Positions 10,976 through 22,503 of a DNA stretch of 64,000 nt are shown here, one piece after another. Under the pieces are notes generated by a model. The model saw only the letters and a list, made by a program, of their open reading frames with translations. It was not told where the DNA came from and made no database searches. The number at the start of each line of letters is the position of its first letter. The first letter of the stretch is position 1. This stretch comes from Nomia melanderi (taxonomy: Eukaryota; Arthropoda; Insecta; Hymenoptera; Halictidae). Made by a program: the position numbers and the translations under genes. The DNA is taken from contig NC_134999.1 of the NCBI RefSeq assembly GCF_051020985.1, positions 23,159,160 to 23,223,159 of the forward strand, written 5' to 3'.

Positions 10976-11980
10976 TCAGTCCTTAATCTATATTAGGTTT
11001 TATACTAATTTATATCGGGGGTCAGTAAGCGAGCCATCCCTAGCCTCAACTAAAGACGCCTTAGACACCCAGACCACCGTTGACCCCCTCGGGGGACGCG
11101 ACGCAGCAGGCCAGTACCTTTATGTAGGAGGAAGCAGCAGACCCAAGCTTCGCGTGCTGCTACGGTGCCGATTCCTCCCCCCACTCAGGCGAGAGGGGTG
11201 AGAGCTTTGATCCCAGTATGCAGCTCCCCCTGTCTAGGCGACAGAACACAACCGGACCTAAGCAATGGCAAACCAAGCCAAGGCAGGGACGAGGTGTCTA
11301 AATATGGGAGATAAGGAGTTTTTCTCCTTATCCTAGTGGTCCCACCGGTAGATCATGAAGGACTGGTACCTCGGAGGCTAGTGTCCAGCGCCCCTGAGGA
11401 TGCTCCAGCCGTTTGGTGTTAGACTCGAAGAGGCAGTGGTTCAAAACCCACGTGCTGAATTAGGGACCCCTTTTCCTGGGTCTCGGCGGGTACTATCCGG
11501 TTGATAGTATATCTTTGGAAGGTGAGCTCGGCGCTACCAACAGCCTACGTTCAAAGGACCCGTCATCCACAGAAGGCAACGCTGGTAGGACTTAGGTCCC
11601 AGTTGATGGAGCCTAATCTCAATTCCGCGGCCATGGGGGCCTTCATGCCGGGTACAAGGAAGTGAAGCTACCTCTGGACCTCCAGAGGCCACGTGGCGAT
11701 GGACTATCTAGCTAGGGTCTAACCCACCCTTAGTGTGTACGAGAGACTTTAATCTGTCAGCTATTCCTGTATGTAAGAAGCCGAACAGGTTCCACCAAGA
11801 GACCTCTCATGATTGGTACCATGGCGTCCGGGACTGAGCAGCATCTCACCTGCTCCTGGACCAGACAGGAAATCTAGCAGAGTTTTGAAATGTGATCTCG
11901 GTACCCACAGCCTACTTCCATGGGACTCGTCATCCTGGGAAGCAACGCTGGCAAGGCTAGAGCCTCAACTGATTGAGCTT
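10976..11980. repeat. GC-rich interspersed element of unknown class with an internal duplication
   Basis: This block differs sharply in composition from the AT-rich flank on its right. The segment with ACAGCCTACGTTCAAAGGAC, GCAACGCTGG and CAGTTGATGGAGC at 11519-11612 recurs diverged at 11887-11980, about 370 bp later. A Pol III B-box-like GGTTCAAAACC is at 11440-11450. It reads like non-coding parts of a retroelement or a SINE-like composite, but no reverse transcriptase or other domain is present, so the class is left open. Confidence 0.5.
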
Positions 11981-11982
11981 AA

Positions 11983-12180
11983 CACTAGAACTACCAGATG
12001 GGTCAAAATCACCCACTCCTGATTTCATTTTTTCCAGTTATTCCATAGTCAGCAGATACTTCTCTGAAAAGCTACTAGAGAAACTAGTTCAGTAACTGAA
12101 TTTCAAACTAACTGAAGTCTCAATAATTGCACTGTCCATACAAAGAACAATTTGCTTTTCAGTTTCCTGTACTGTAAATC
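11983..12180 (+). mobile_element. piggyBac-like MITE, left end at a TTAA
   Basis: TTAA (11979-11982) is followed by CACTAGAACTACCAGATGGG and TCAAAATCACCCACTCC. This is nearly the same as the left end of the complete element at 61049. No right end was found, so the right boundary given is arbitrary. Confidence 0.6.
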
Positions 12181-12959
12181 GAATAATATGTTATTAGAAA
12201 CATCCTGTAGCATATATTTTGATCTCGTCATGATATCCTCTACAATATGCTAAAAAAAAGGATGTGTTCCTATTTGTGAAGCTCAAGGTGACCTTGATTT
12301 CAAAATGAAACCAATCTGTCTAAACATTTTTTCCTGATATCTGTTGCACACTCTCGTCTCATCGGACGGGACAATGAATTACCCTATTTTCACGTGAACT
12401 TGTATCCCAAGGGTCCCGTCAAAAGGCAGCGCGAGACAAAGGAAACGAACAGTCGTGAGGCCTGCAATTATCGTCCACGCGAACGGTTCATTATCAACAC
12501 GTTGTTGCGGCGGAAAGGCGTTCGCGGAGCGCGGAGCACGCAGTAAACGCGGAAAGCTGCTCTCCCGTCGACAACGAGTCTTAGAGTGACTGTTCCGAGA
12601 AGGGTCTCAACGAAACACTGCTCTCTAGGACGTCTCGCGCGCTCAAAAGCGGTGGCGGAGCCGAGGGGGCAACAGTTTACGTCAATTTTCCGGTCCAGCT
12701 GGCGAGGAAAGTCTCGCGACGGCTACACAGGCGCCGCTCCTCGCGAAAATATCGCTGTTACGGAAGCCGTAGGCAATCGACCGTGCGAAATATCGAACGT
12801 GTCGCGTGGACTGGAGCCTCGTTACTTCGGCGCCGCGATTTTCTATGCGTCTGCATTATTAATAAGCGAAATCGGATTCCGATTTTCTATATGGAGGACC
12901 GGCTTCTTGATGAACTGTTCGTCGCGAGCTATGACGAGGGGTGCTGATTTCTCAGCATT
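12181..12959. other. Unique DNA; GC-rich from about 12400 to 12900
   Basis: A frame at 12586-13083 (+) is open for 165 codons, but its second half runs into the Leu/Asn-rich product of the repeat that follows. No domain or splice site was recognised, so it is not called as a gene. Confidence 0.4.
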
Positions 12960-14090
12960 GGTATCTGTTGATTTGGGTATTGGGAATTTGTTTAATTTGG
13001 CAATTTGTTTTGCGATTGGATGTAATCGAATCTTATTGTGCTTAGAACAATTGTTATGCGTTAATTTAGATCTTACGAATTAATTTAATTAGTCAGTTTG
13101 TTCTGTCAATTAACTGTATTCAAATTCCATTGTTCTTAGAACAATCGTTATCTATTCTTTCAGATCTTAGAAATTAGTTTAATTTGCCAATTCGATATAT
13201 TTGAATCCTATTGTTCTTAGAAAAATTATTGTCCATTCATTTGGATCTTAGAAATTAGTTTAATTCGTCAATTCACTATATTTGAATTCTATTGTTCTTA
13301 GAAAAATTGCTATCCGTACATTCAGGTCTTGGAAATTAGTTTAATTTGCCGATTTGCTATATTTGAATTCTATTGTTCTTAGAAAAATTATTATCCATTC
13401 ATTTGGATTTTAGAATATTGGTTTCATTTATCTTTGTTTTAAAAATTAATTCAATTTATCACTTTGCTTTGTTCATTCACTACATCCGAAACCGTCCTTA
13501 TAAAAATTGCTATCCATTCATTCAGATCTCAGAAATCATTTCAATTCTTCAACTCACTATATTCAAGTGCCATTGTCCTCACAAAAATTGCTATCCCCTC
13601 ACTCATCTCTCACAAATCATTTCAACTCAACTCCTTATACTCAAATTCCATTGTCCTTACAAAAATTTCCATCCACTCAATCTCAAAAATTACTATCAAC
13701 TCAGTAATCAACATCAATCTCTCAACAAAGAAACAAATCCACACCAATCATCACTATACCTCCTATCAACCACTCATTCCCAGACCATCCTCCACTAACC
13801 ATCCACCCATTCTATATCCAACACCCCCAGCTCAAACACCCATTCAACCACCGTAGTCACCCATTCATTCAATCTCAGAAATCAGTTCAACTTGTCAACT
13901 TACTATATTCAAATTCCATTGTCTTCACAAAAACTGCCACCCACTCAATCTCAAAAATCACAATCAACTCAAAAATCAACATCAATTACTCTCATCAACA
14001 AAACAAACCCACACACAACCCTAAACCTCCTATCAACCACTCATTCCCAGACCATGCTCCATCTATCCATCCATTCATTCCATATCCAAC
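12960..14090. repeat. Diverged tandem array, unit about 80 bp
   Basis: Units of the type CAGATCTTAGAAATTAGTTT, then a middle with TTGAATTCTATTGTTCTTAG, then AAAAATTGCTATCCATTCAT recur about a dozen times. They become CA-rich and more irregular after 13600. Three overlapping plus-strand frames at 13373-13856 are products of the array. Confidence 0.85.
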
Positions 14091-14690
14091 ACCTCCAGCA
14101 TCAAACACCCATTCAACTACCGTCTCACGTGTTTATCAGCCACGCCGAAAACAAAAAGCGCCATTCGGCAACTTACTCGGAATCGCCGCGCGAATTCCGG
14201 GACGTGTCCCAGGCGCCGAATTGTTTTCGCATTCCCGGATTTTCATTAAACCGAGATCGCTATCGGGCTTAAAAGGTGGCGTGGGGCGGGCGTTCATCAG
14301 AAATGCATGGGCTGCCGATTCCGCGGCCGACGTCTTTACGCTCGTTTCTCCTCTGCAGTAACGCCCGCTTCGAAGTCCGAGCGGAAATCCGAGATAAGGC
14401 TCGCACGCACGCACACCCACGGAAAAGTTTACCGCGCATGGTCGCATTTGCATATACAGGGTGTCGTGGCCGAGCACAGAGACCTTTTCTGCGGCACCGC
14501 GGAACTCGCGCGAATACGAATTCTTCTCTGGTGCTTTCGCGAGGTTTTCCGAGCGTTTCTCGAACTTGCCACTCGCCTGTGTGGTCTCGGATTATCGGAT
14601 CGCGGCGTAAGCGGGGACTTTGGGATTTCTGGGTGATTTGGTGGAGAATGTTTTTAGTGTATTCTATATGACGTATTCTATGTTAATTTT
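14091..14690. other. GC-rich unique island, no gene recognised
   Basis: Several conflicting frames (14136-14477 minus; 14276-14671 and 14307-14636 plus) overlap at high CpG content. None shows a domain. It could be regulatory. Confidence 0.4.
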
Positions 14691-15360
14691 TACTGTGGAG
14701 TGTAGTAACTGGTAACAGGATTAATTAACCACTTGCCTTAAGAGTTGATAGAATATAGAATATATTCTGTATAATATATTCTATATTCATTTCAACTAAG
14801 TTTTATTTATCAATTATTATCGCTACTACTTTAACATTAATAATTATTGAGGAAAAGAACAAAATCAGAAGCACATTCTATATTATCTATGATTAATTTG
14901 TCGAGTATGATTGATACAGCTACTTTGACATTAATAATTATTAAGTAAAAGAATAAAATATTAAGTGCATTTTATATTAATTTTTACTGAAGTGTATAAT
15001 AGTTGATAACAGAATTAATTAACCCCTTGCCCTATGAGTTGATTAGCATTCATAGTATTCCTAACATCTAGTGTTGAATGAAACTTTCTCCAATAAATGA
15101 TTAATTATAAATTAAATAAATGATAACAATTTAATTATAAATTAAGTAAACAATAATAATTCAGTTATAAATTAAATAAACGGAAATAATTTAATTATAA
15201 ATTGAATAAATTATAATACTGTAATAATAAATTAAGTAAATAATAATAATGCAATTATAAATTAAATAAATAATGATAATATAATTACAAAATAAATAAA
15301 AAATAACAATTTAATTATAAATTAAATGAAATTAACTATAAATTAAATAAATAATCTGAT
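14691..15360. repeat. AT-rich repeats: a duplicated segment, then AATTATAAATTAAATAAATA units
   Basis: A segment around AACAGGATTAATTAACCACTTGCC at 14715 recurs at 15010. From about 15095, short units of about 30 bp (AATTATAAATTAAATAAATA with variable spacers) repeat about nine times. Confidence 0.75.
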
Positions 15361-16258
15361 CCCAGCACACACTGTCTCATTCACCAACATCTGTTAATGT
15401 TCAAAGAAAGCTCACGGTGGTCCGTGAAATCGACTGCAATCAGTACACGAGCCTCGCGCGTTCCAGCTTCTACCGTCGCCTCACGCTGGAACATCCCCAT
15501 AAACTCGTAACCTTGGTAGACACTTGCAAATTCGAGTTAAAGCGCACCGCGACCATACTTTTCCATTAAATTTACCATGCGCGCCTTTATCCTGCAGGGA
15601 AGTTCTAAATTCAGTTCAGGGAAAATTGGAAAATCTGCTTCCTGTAGGGTGGAATCAATTAGAAGTTAACTCGCCCTGGGAAATATGCTTTTTCGCAGGG
15701 TACTCGGCCGATCTGGCCGGTCAGAAGTTGGTTTCAAAGAATTCCACGAAAAATTTTTGCTGCTAGGGACAGCTGAATGTGTGAACAATGTAAAAAAAAT
15801 AAACACCATGTAACATCTAAATAAGACGAAATAAGGAGACCCTATTTAAAATTGTAACAATGAATATTCGATATTCTTCGTGACCTTTGACCTGCAATAT
15901 GTCAGACTCTTGAAGAAAATTTTCAATTGATTTTGAGAAATCTATCTGTTATTCATTCTTTTTGAATACAAATTATAAGTGATAACTAATAAAGTAATAA
16001 TGCTATAAATAATCAAAGTATAAAAGTTAATATTATTAATAACATTCATCATTGAACACTAATGTTAATAACATTAAACTAAATATGTCAACATTACTAA
16101 CAAGAGGAGGAATTGTCCCTTTCAGATTTTAATAATTTTCTGCAAGAGAATAGTATACATATACCTAAAACCATGTGTGAAATATTAAGTGTATATATTC
16201 AGGAATATAGAAGATACAAGCATTTGAAGTTAGACACCTAGAATAAGTACCATGATTG
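15361..16258. other. Unique DNA, no gene seen
   Basis: GC-richer to about 15770 with a short frame (15524-15766 +) of no recognisable family, then AT-rich DNA. Confidence 0.45.
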
Positions 16259-16705
16259 TAATGTTATTCTTTCGAATACGCAATGGAGACGTGGGCTAAG
16301 TCGTTGGCTAGTAATCAGACGTCTTGGGTTTCGAGTCCCTCTCCGAATCACTCATTTTTCTTTCTTGAATTTTTCACCCAAACTGCGGTACGCACCATGC
16401 AGACTAATAATTGTCATACATAAACAAAAATCACAGAAAAATCAGACACCAGTAGTACAGAAAGTATTTATTTTCAAACAAACTAGTATCCAATAATTTC
16501 TAAATATATTGGAGCTCCCATTTGTGGATGGGTAGTAAAAATGTGCAATTCGATACAATCTGATTAGATAGGTCTCAACTGGATGAATGTTTATAGAGAA
16601 TATTAAGAAAAAAAATGAGTGATCAGAGAGGACTCAAATTCAACAATGTCTGATTACCAACGAGGTTTCCCCACTCCATTGCGGAACCAAAGGAATAATA
16701 TTAAA
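16259..16705. mobile_element. Foldback element with tRNA-Thr-like terminal inverted repeats
   Basis: The left arm runs from about 16259, past CGCAATGGAG (16279), to CACTCATTTTTC. The right arm (about 16605-16705) is its diverged reverse complement, passing through GAGTGATCAGAGAG and ending CCATTGCG near 16683. The left arm contains an A-box-like TGGGCTAAGTCGTTGG and a B-box-like GGTTTCGAGTCCC. Between them CTAGTAATCAG is like the anticodon arm of tRNA-Thr(AGT). GGAGA and TCTCC could pair as an acceptor stem. The core, 16285-16344, is only 60 nt and has a weak anticodon stem, so it is not a working tRNA gene. No protein is encoded. Confidence 0.7.
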
Positions 16706-17740
16706 ACCAATGTAGTATTTATTAGAGGTATCTAAAAATTCATCATATGCTTCTTATATCTTCGAAATTTCCTGGATAACCACACCTAATATTGGATATA
16801 TGTGTACTATTATCCTGCAGAAAATTGTAAGGCGTTCAGACTTGATTCTGAGCACTTAACATTTCCCTTGCACTTCTGACAAATTCCCGGATACCTAACG
16901 AACTATACGGGGTCGAATTCCAAGGATACATTTACCGATCGTCTGGATACTAATGCCCTTCAAAGTGCACCGTTCAAACGTTATTACGGATTGCACGCGG
17001 ATGCCTCTCTCCGAGGAGAGAAGAAGTGAATAAAGATCTCGGAGCCAGAGAGCAAACGAGGTGGTGTAAGGAAAGAGAAAGATCGTTACCTCTGAAGAGA
17101 GCCAGCCAGGTTTCTAAAAATATTCTCTACCGCAGGGAGAGGCACTACTTTCGTCTTCGAATGCAATTTTACTAATGATCCATATCATTAGGCCTGTATC
17201 CGTGAACCCTCGACGTTCATCTATAGCGTGGCACCGTACCAACACTCGTGTATACCATGCTCTTAGCTTTTGCAAATAGGATGCACGAAGAATATGAGAT
17301 ATTGAGATTGTACAGAATATTGACTGTTATATTTTAAGTGGGGTCTCCTTATTTATTTCGCCTCATTCGAGGTATCTTAATTTCGGATTACTCGTGGTAA
17401 TTTGGAGATATGTCAAGTATGTATTTATAATAGTCCATCTAATTATTTCAATATTAATTGTTTCATAGTTATTAGTGTGTTTCTGTTTAGTTTTAAATAT
17501 AAACGTTTTAATCGATATTTCTAAATACGTATCTACCTTCTTAATTAAACATTTTATGTTATAAAACGTTATACAACAATTCAGATATTTATTTCCATTA
17601 ATCAATTCATAATTATTAGTATCCTATTTAGTTTTAGATATAAAGGTTCTAATTAATATTTCTAAATGTGTATCTACTTTCGGAGAGAATAAACGAAACA
17701 TGATTGTCATAATTCAACTCAATTCCTTAATTAAATATTG
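16706..17740. other. Unique DNA, no gene seen
   Basis: GC-richer patch at 16860-17230, AT-rich after that. No repeat or convincing frame. Confidence 0.45.
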
Positions 17741-18205
17741 TGTTACTAAACATTATGTAACGATTTAAATATTTTACATTATCGAACGTTATATAATAAT
17801 GTAAATACTGTACATTATCAAACATGACATAACAATTTAAATACTATACAATATCAAACATGATATAACAATTTAAATACTTCGCATTGTCATACATTAT
17901 ATAACAATTTAAATACTGTACATTATCAAACATTACCTAACAATTTAAATACTTTACGTTATCAAACATTATATAATAATTTATATACTTTAAAGTATCA
18001 AACATTATATAATAATTTAAATGCTATAAAGTATCAAACATTATATAACAATTTAAATATTGTATATTATCAAACATGATACAACAATTTAAACATTGTA
18101 AATTATTAGACATTATATAACAATTTAAATATTGTAAATTATCAAGCATGGTACAACAATTTAAACATTTTAAATTATCAAACAATATAACAATTCAAAT
18201 ATTTA
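17741..18205. repeat. Minisatellite, unit 37 bp, about 12-13 copies
   Basis: Units of the type TACATTATCAAACATTATAT followed by AACAATTTAAATACTG recur with spacing near 37 bp (for example 17774, 17811, 17847, 17884, 17917, 17954). Confidence 0.88.
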
Positions 18206-18795
18206 CCACAATTATGTCACATTTATTACTACCTTCCTGCATATGAAATAAAACCACAACAGAATCTCAGAACCGAAAGCAGCGCACACGTTACCCTTGA
18301 ATCCCACTTGCCCCAGCCGCGGTTCATGAAATAATGCTACTCACGATGGAAACGCGATCGCGAATTTCAGGATGGATGGGTCGTCCCGATCGTGCGGGGC
18401 GGGCACCTCGAAATCCTCCTGTGGATTCGATCAGCTCCCACAACGGGAACAGTCTGTTACTTCTGAAGACGGGGCTGCGACGAGATGTACCAACGGCAGA
18501 CTTGAAAAATTGCATTTTGTATTCAATAACTAGACTGTCAGGCCGACCGGCGAGCGCCTATAACTCAAAGCGTATCCGCGCGTCCACGTAGACGCCGCTT
18601 CCCGATCGATCGATCTCTCTTCTCTGATGCAACCTATGGGATCCGGGGAAATACAACTGATAGCACGTGTCTCGGATACTCCTGTGACGTCGTGATTTGG
18701 GAAAGATGGAGGCTGCGACATCGGGGATCGTTTCGTTCGGTTTGCCGAGGGATGCTCGGTGCTTTCTTATTGGGACTGACAACGCGCCACGGGGT
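18206..18795. other. Unique GC-rich DNA, no gene recognised
   Basis: Overlapping frames on both strands between 18324 and 18905 lack domains. The minus-strand frames extend into the satellite that follows. Confidence 0.4.
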
Positions 18796-19980
18796 TGCGT
18801 GACAGGCTTTGTCTCTGTTTGCGAAGATATTCGTGGATTTTGGTGCGTGATGCAGAGAGGTGTTTGAAAGTCCTTGGATAGATCGGTTTTGCATCTCTTA
18901 CACAATAAAGACTTTGACGACTTTAAGCGACGAGGCTGAGGGACACGATTTGTCTTTGTTTGTGAAGATATTCGTGGATTTTAGTGCGTGATTCAGAGAG
19001 GTGTTTGAAAGTTCTTGGACTGATCGGTTTTGCAGCACCTCTTACAAATTAAAGACATTGAGGACTTTAAGTGACGTGGCTAAGAGACAGGCTTTGTCTT
19101 TGTTAGTGAAGATACTTGAGGATTTTAGTGCCTGATGTATAGTAGTGTTTGATAGTTCGTAGTCAGGCCCGTTTTGGATCTTCACTTATGGAATAAAGAC
19201 TTTGAGGACTTTGAGGACTTTAAGCGACGAGGCTGATGGACAGGCTTTGCCCCTGTTTATGTAAATATTCGTGGATTTTATTGCGTGATGTATAGTGACA
19301 TTTGAAAGATCTCTGTCAGATCGATTTTTGGATTTTGTTCAAGGAATAAAGACTTTGAGGACTTTGAGTACTTTAAGCTACAGGCTTTGTCGCTGCTTGT
19401 GAAGATGTTTGTGTATTTTGATGTACAGTGGTTATGAAAAGGTTCTGGCCACATCAGTCTTGGAATTTTTGTTAGAGAATAAAGACTTTGTTTTGTTAGG
19501 GAATAAAGACTTTTCTTACGAAATGGAGACTTAAAGGACTTTGAGCTACAGGCATTGACTCTGCTTGTGAAGATATTCGTGGATTTTGATGCGAAATGTA
19601 CAGTGGTCATCAAAAGGTTCTATCTAGATCGATTTTTGATACTTTTATTATAGACCAAAGACTTTGAGGACTTTGAGCGACAAGCTTTGTCTCCGGATGT
19701 GAATATATTTGCAGATTTTAGTGCATGACGTACAGTAGTATATAAAAGTTCTTGTTTAGATGGGTTTTGAACCTTTGATTAGACAATAAAGACTTTGAGG
19801 ACTTTGAGCAACAGGCTTTGTCTCTGTGAACACATATATGACGTTCACTGACATACAATGACCTTCAAATAAAGACTTTAAGGACTTTCCGTTATCATGA
19901 TACCTAAAGGACATATTGCATGAGAGAATACTGTGAAACATCCACACCATCTGTTTTTTACACATATTCTCGTCGAAATA
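18796..19980 (+). repeat. Satellite C, long array (about 8 units of 130-150 bp)
   Basis: Each unit contains CAGGCTTTGTCTCTGTTTGT, GAAGATATTCGTGGATTTTA, a GTGATGTACAGTGGT-type junction and AATAAAGACTTTGAGGAC. AATAAAGAC-type boxes are at about 18905, 19047, 19192, 19345, 19487, 19660, 19790 and 19868. The array ends in a non-repeated tail with TTATCATGATACCTAAAGGA and CACACCATCTGTTTTTTACA, which recurs at the end of the array at 40783-41460. Minus-strand frames inside it are spurious. Confidence 0.85.
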
Positions 19981-19999
19981 AATAATTCTTTAATTAATA

Positions 20000-20033
20000 A
20001 TAATTAATAATAATAATTATTATTATTAATTAT
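20000..20033. repeat. Perfect 34-bp AT palindrome
   Basis: Every base from 20000 to 20033 pairs with its mirror position; the core is TAATAATAATTATTATTA. It lies just after the satellite C tail and could extrude a cruciform. Confidence 0.85.
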
Positions 20034-20820
20034 ATAAAAAATAAAAGAATGCTTGCTTGTGCCCATACAAATCGAAGTTCCGACTTAAATACTTTTCTCA
20101 TAAATCAACAATTCTTATATTTAACATTTTAATCATCCCTCCATCAAGCTCCTTAATAAAGCAGGTTCTTCATCTCGAAACACAAGGTCCGTAAACATGA
20201 ATATAGCCAGCCATAAAGCAGAATGTATCGAATATTTTACGATGTTGTGTACGTGCGCTAAGTCTCATTAATATTCACGCGGCAGAGTCGAGCGATGCCC
20301 ATTGTTACATGGTTTACAATCGAAATAACGAGTTTTCGACGAGTTATGATGTATGTACCTTGCTTAAAAATGTCCTCAATGTCTCATTCCGCTGTTACTT
20401 TCTCAATTCCGCCGTTTTATGCCACATTTTTTGCCTCATGATGCTTCCCATTATATTTCCATGAAATTAAAGATTTAATAGGTTAACTGTAAAACGCCGT
20501 TCGGACAGAAAATATCGCCAATGATGGTTTCAAATATTGTTTCCTTGGTTCGACGACGCCATTTTGAATTTGCCACGTTCAGGCAGGTGATACCAGGTGT
20601 AATGGTGCAAAGTATTTTGTATTTTTCATGTTATTACTTGATTGGTTATTGTTTATTGTTATTGATGTGCCATTTTTGTAATGTGTGTGTATATCTGGTT
20701 AGTGTTGGTGTGAATGGTCAATCTTTGAGAGTGAACTTGTTTTTATGTAGTATAATTATGGAACTCTAATTAATTGAGTGTTAAAGGTGATTAAACTTGT
20801 TTATTGAGAGCTGTGAGATG
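20034..20820. other. Unique DNA, no gene recognised
   Basis: A frame of 82 codons at 20521-20769 (+) encodes a hydrophobic, Cys/Val/Leu-rich peptide with no recognised family. It is probably chance in T-rich DNA. Confidence 0.4.
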
Positions 20821-21130
20821 AAAAGTTGTTAGAAAAATTGTTGGAAGGATTATTAGAAGAATTGTTAGAAACATAAATAGAAACATTGTTAGAAAAATGA
20901 TTATAGCAATGATCGGATATATTATTGGAGGAACTATTTAATAAATGATTAGGAAAATGATTGGAAACATTATTAGAGAAGCTATCAGAAAAATGATTAG
21001 AAAGATTATTGGAGAAACAATTTAAAAAGTAATTAGGAAAATGATTAGAAAGATAATTAGAGAATATATTAGAAAAATGATTAGAAAATTTGTTAGAAAA
21101 ATTATTAGGAAAATTATTAGAAAAATGCGT
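20821..21130. repeat. Short-period repeat (GATTAGAAAAATTATTAG type)
   Basis: Units of roughly 12-24 bp built from TTAGAAAAATGATTAGAAAG recur over the whole stretch, with drift. Confidence 0.8.
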
Positions 21131-21189
21131 TAAAATTATTTTCCAAGTTTAGTCGTCTATTTAGAATTGACTTTTCGACTTTTCCAAAC

Positions 21190-21275
21190 AGTTGTAAAAT
21201 TAACTATGGGAAATGTCCAAAATTCAATGGAGGAAAGGTGACCAATTAAAATTTCAAAAGACATCTTTTGACACC
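21190..21275 (+). repeat. Dispersed repeat shared with 47080-47545
   Basis: TAAAATTAACTATGGGAAAT, GTCCAAAATTCAATGG and AAATTTCAAAAGACATCTTT recur in the tandem array at 47 kb, in the same order and on the same strand. Confidence 0.7.
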
Positions 21276-22088
21276 TTCTATATAGACTCATAAATAAATA
21301 AACTCAAGTAACAGTGAACACTACGAAACAAGTTTAAACGAAACATTTTCCACTAATTACCTCTTCGATATTCTTTAGTCGCGTGACAAAGGTCATTGAA
21401 ATTTTGGAAAATGTATTTTCTCAAATAAAAGCTAATCACACCGAAGAAATAAATTCTAAAATAATTTCTGTCAGCATTGAAGCGACATATTTAAATTGCA
21501 TTCAAAATACAATTTAATATGCATAGGAATTAAAAATGCATTGGAATTCAATGAATCAGTAACTAACTTGTTATTTCACGCGCCCGTAATTTTTTTTTCG
21601 AACTTCGAATACGTGCCGCAGTCCTAACAAGTTAATGGCGAAGTTTGTAAACAAGTTAAATATTTTTGAAAGGCGAGAATTAAGCAAACATATACCATAA
21701 GTTAGGGATGAAACTGTTTGTACAGGCTTTGCTAGGCTTAAAGTAATGAATCAGCAGGTTTTCAATTTGGTTTTTGAATCGTCGACGTGGCAGTTTCATA
21801 GGATTTTAATTACCACAGAAATATTGATTTATTCATCAAATTGGGAACAGGTTAGGGTAATTTTATACATTACTGAAACAAAGTGTGAATATTGGGGCGT
21901 AAGAAAAATTCAAACTTCTCTTCTCAAAATTAATGCTTTCATTTCATTTGTTCCAGAAATTTAATGTGTATAGAATTTTTATTCCTAAGTTAACAAAAAA
22001 ATTATTTAGTACATGTAAATATAGAATTATAAACGTTTTCATCTTTTTTGTATTTTTTATATGGTTGACGACCTTCGTAGATAAATGT
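21276..22088. other. AT-rich unique DNA
   Basis: No supported feature. Short frames at 21746-22205 run into the adjacent MITE. Confidence 0.45.
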
Positions 22089-22252
22089 ATTGTCTGTTGC
22101 TGGGAACTTGGCACTCGTGACGTCATAGGGGCGGAGACAGTCTTGCGGAGAAGTCAATCGGGAGTGGAGGAGGCCTCCTTCCACCAACCAGGTGTGGACC
22201 TTTGACTCTGACCACTCAAACAAGAGTGCCAAGTTCCCAGCAACGAATAATT
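22089..22252 (+). mobile_element. Family B MITE, copy 2
   Basis: The left end is ATTGTCTGTTGCTGGGAACT and the right end is AAGTTCCCAGCAACGAATAAT. The left repeat contains a perfect TGACGTCA palindrome at 22118-22125. The element lies about 250 bp upstream of the Ig exon, within the upstream intron. No coding capacity. Confidence 0.87.
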
Positions 22253-22503
22253 CTACAATATGCAACGTTGTATTAATTTAAGAAACCAAAATATTAATTT
22301 TCTCAATTTTTATTTTTCTTATAAGCAGCAGTAACTTATTTTGCTCTGTTACTGACGGAAACGAAACACCATAAAGCTCAGAAAACAGTTTTTAATATTT
22401 TCTGATTTTTGTACATTTTAATGGAATAAATAATATTCTTTTCAGCTGTTATATAATAATATTATTACATTTACATTAACGGTTATTACAATGTTTGTTT
22501 CAG

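Noticed and set aside
11400..11460. SINE or tRNA head at GGTTCAAAACC
   Set aside because: The B-box fits, but no convincing A-box at the right distance and no poly-A or simple tail was seen, so it is mentioned only as part of the unknown element.
16285..16344. Functional tRNA-Thr gene
   Set aside because: Only 60 nt, D arm shortened, anticodon stem with G-T pairs and a mismatch, and the sequence is part of a longer inverted repeat. A tRNA-derived repeat fits better.
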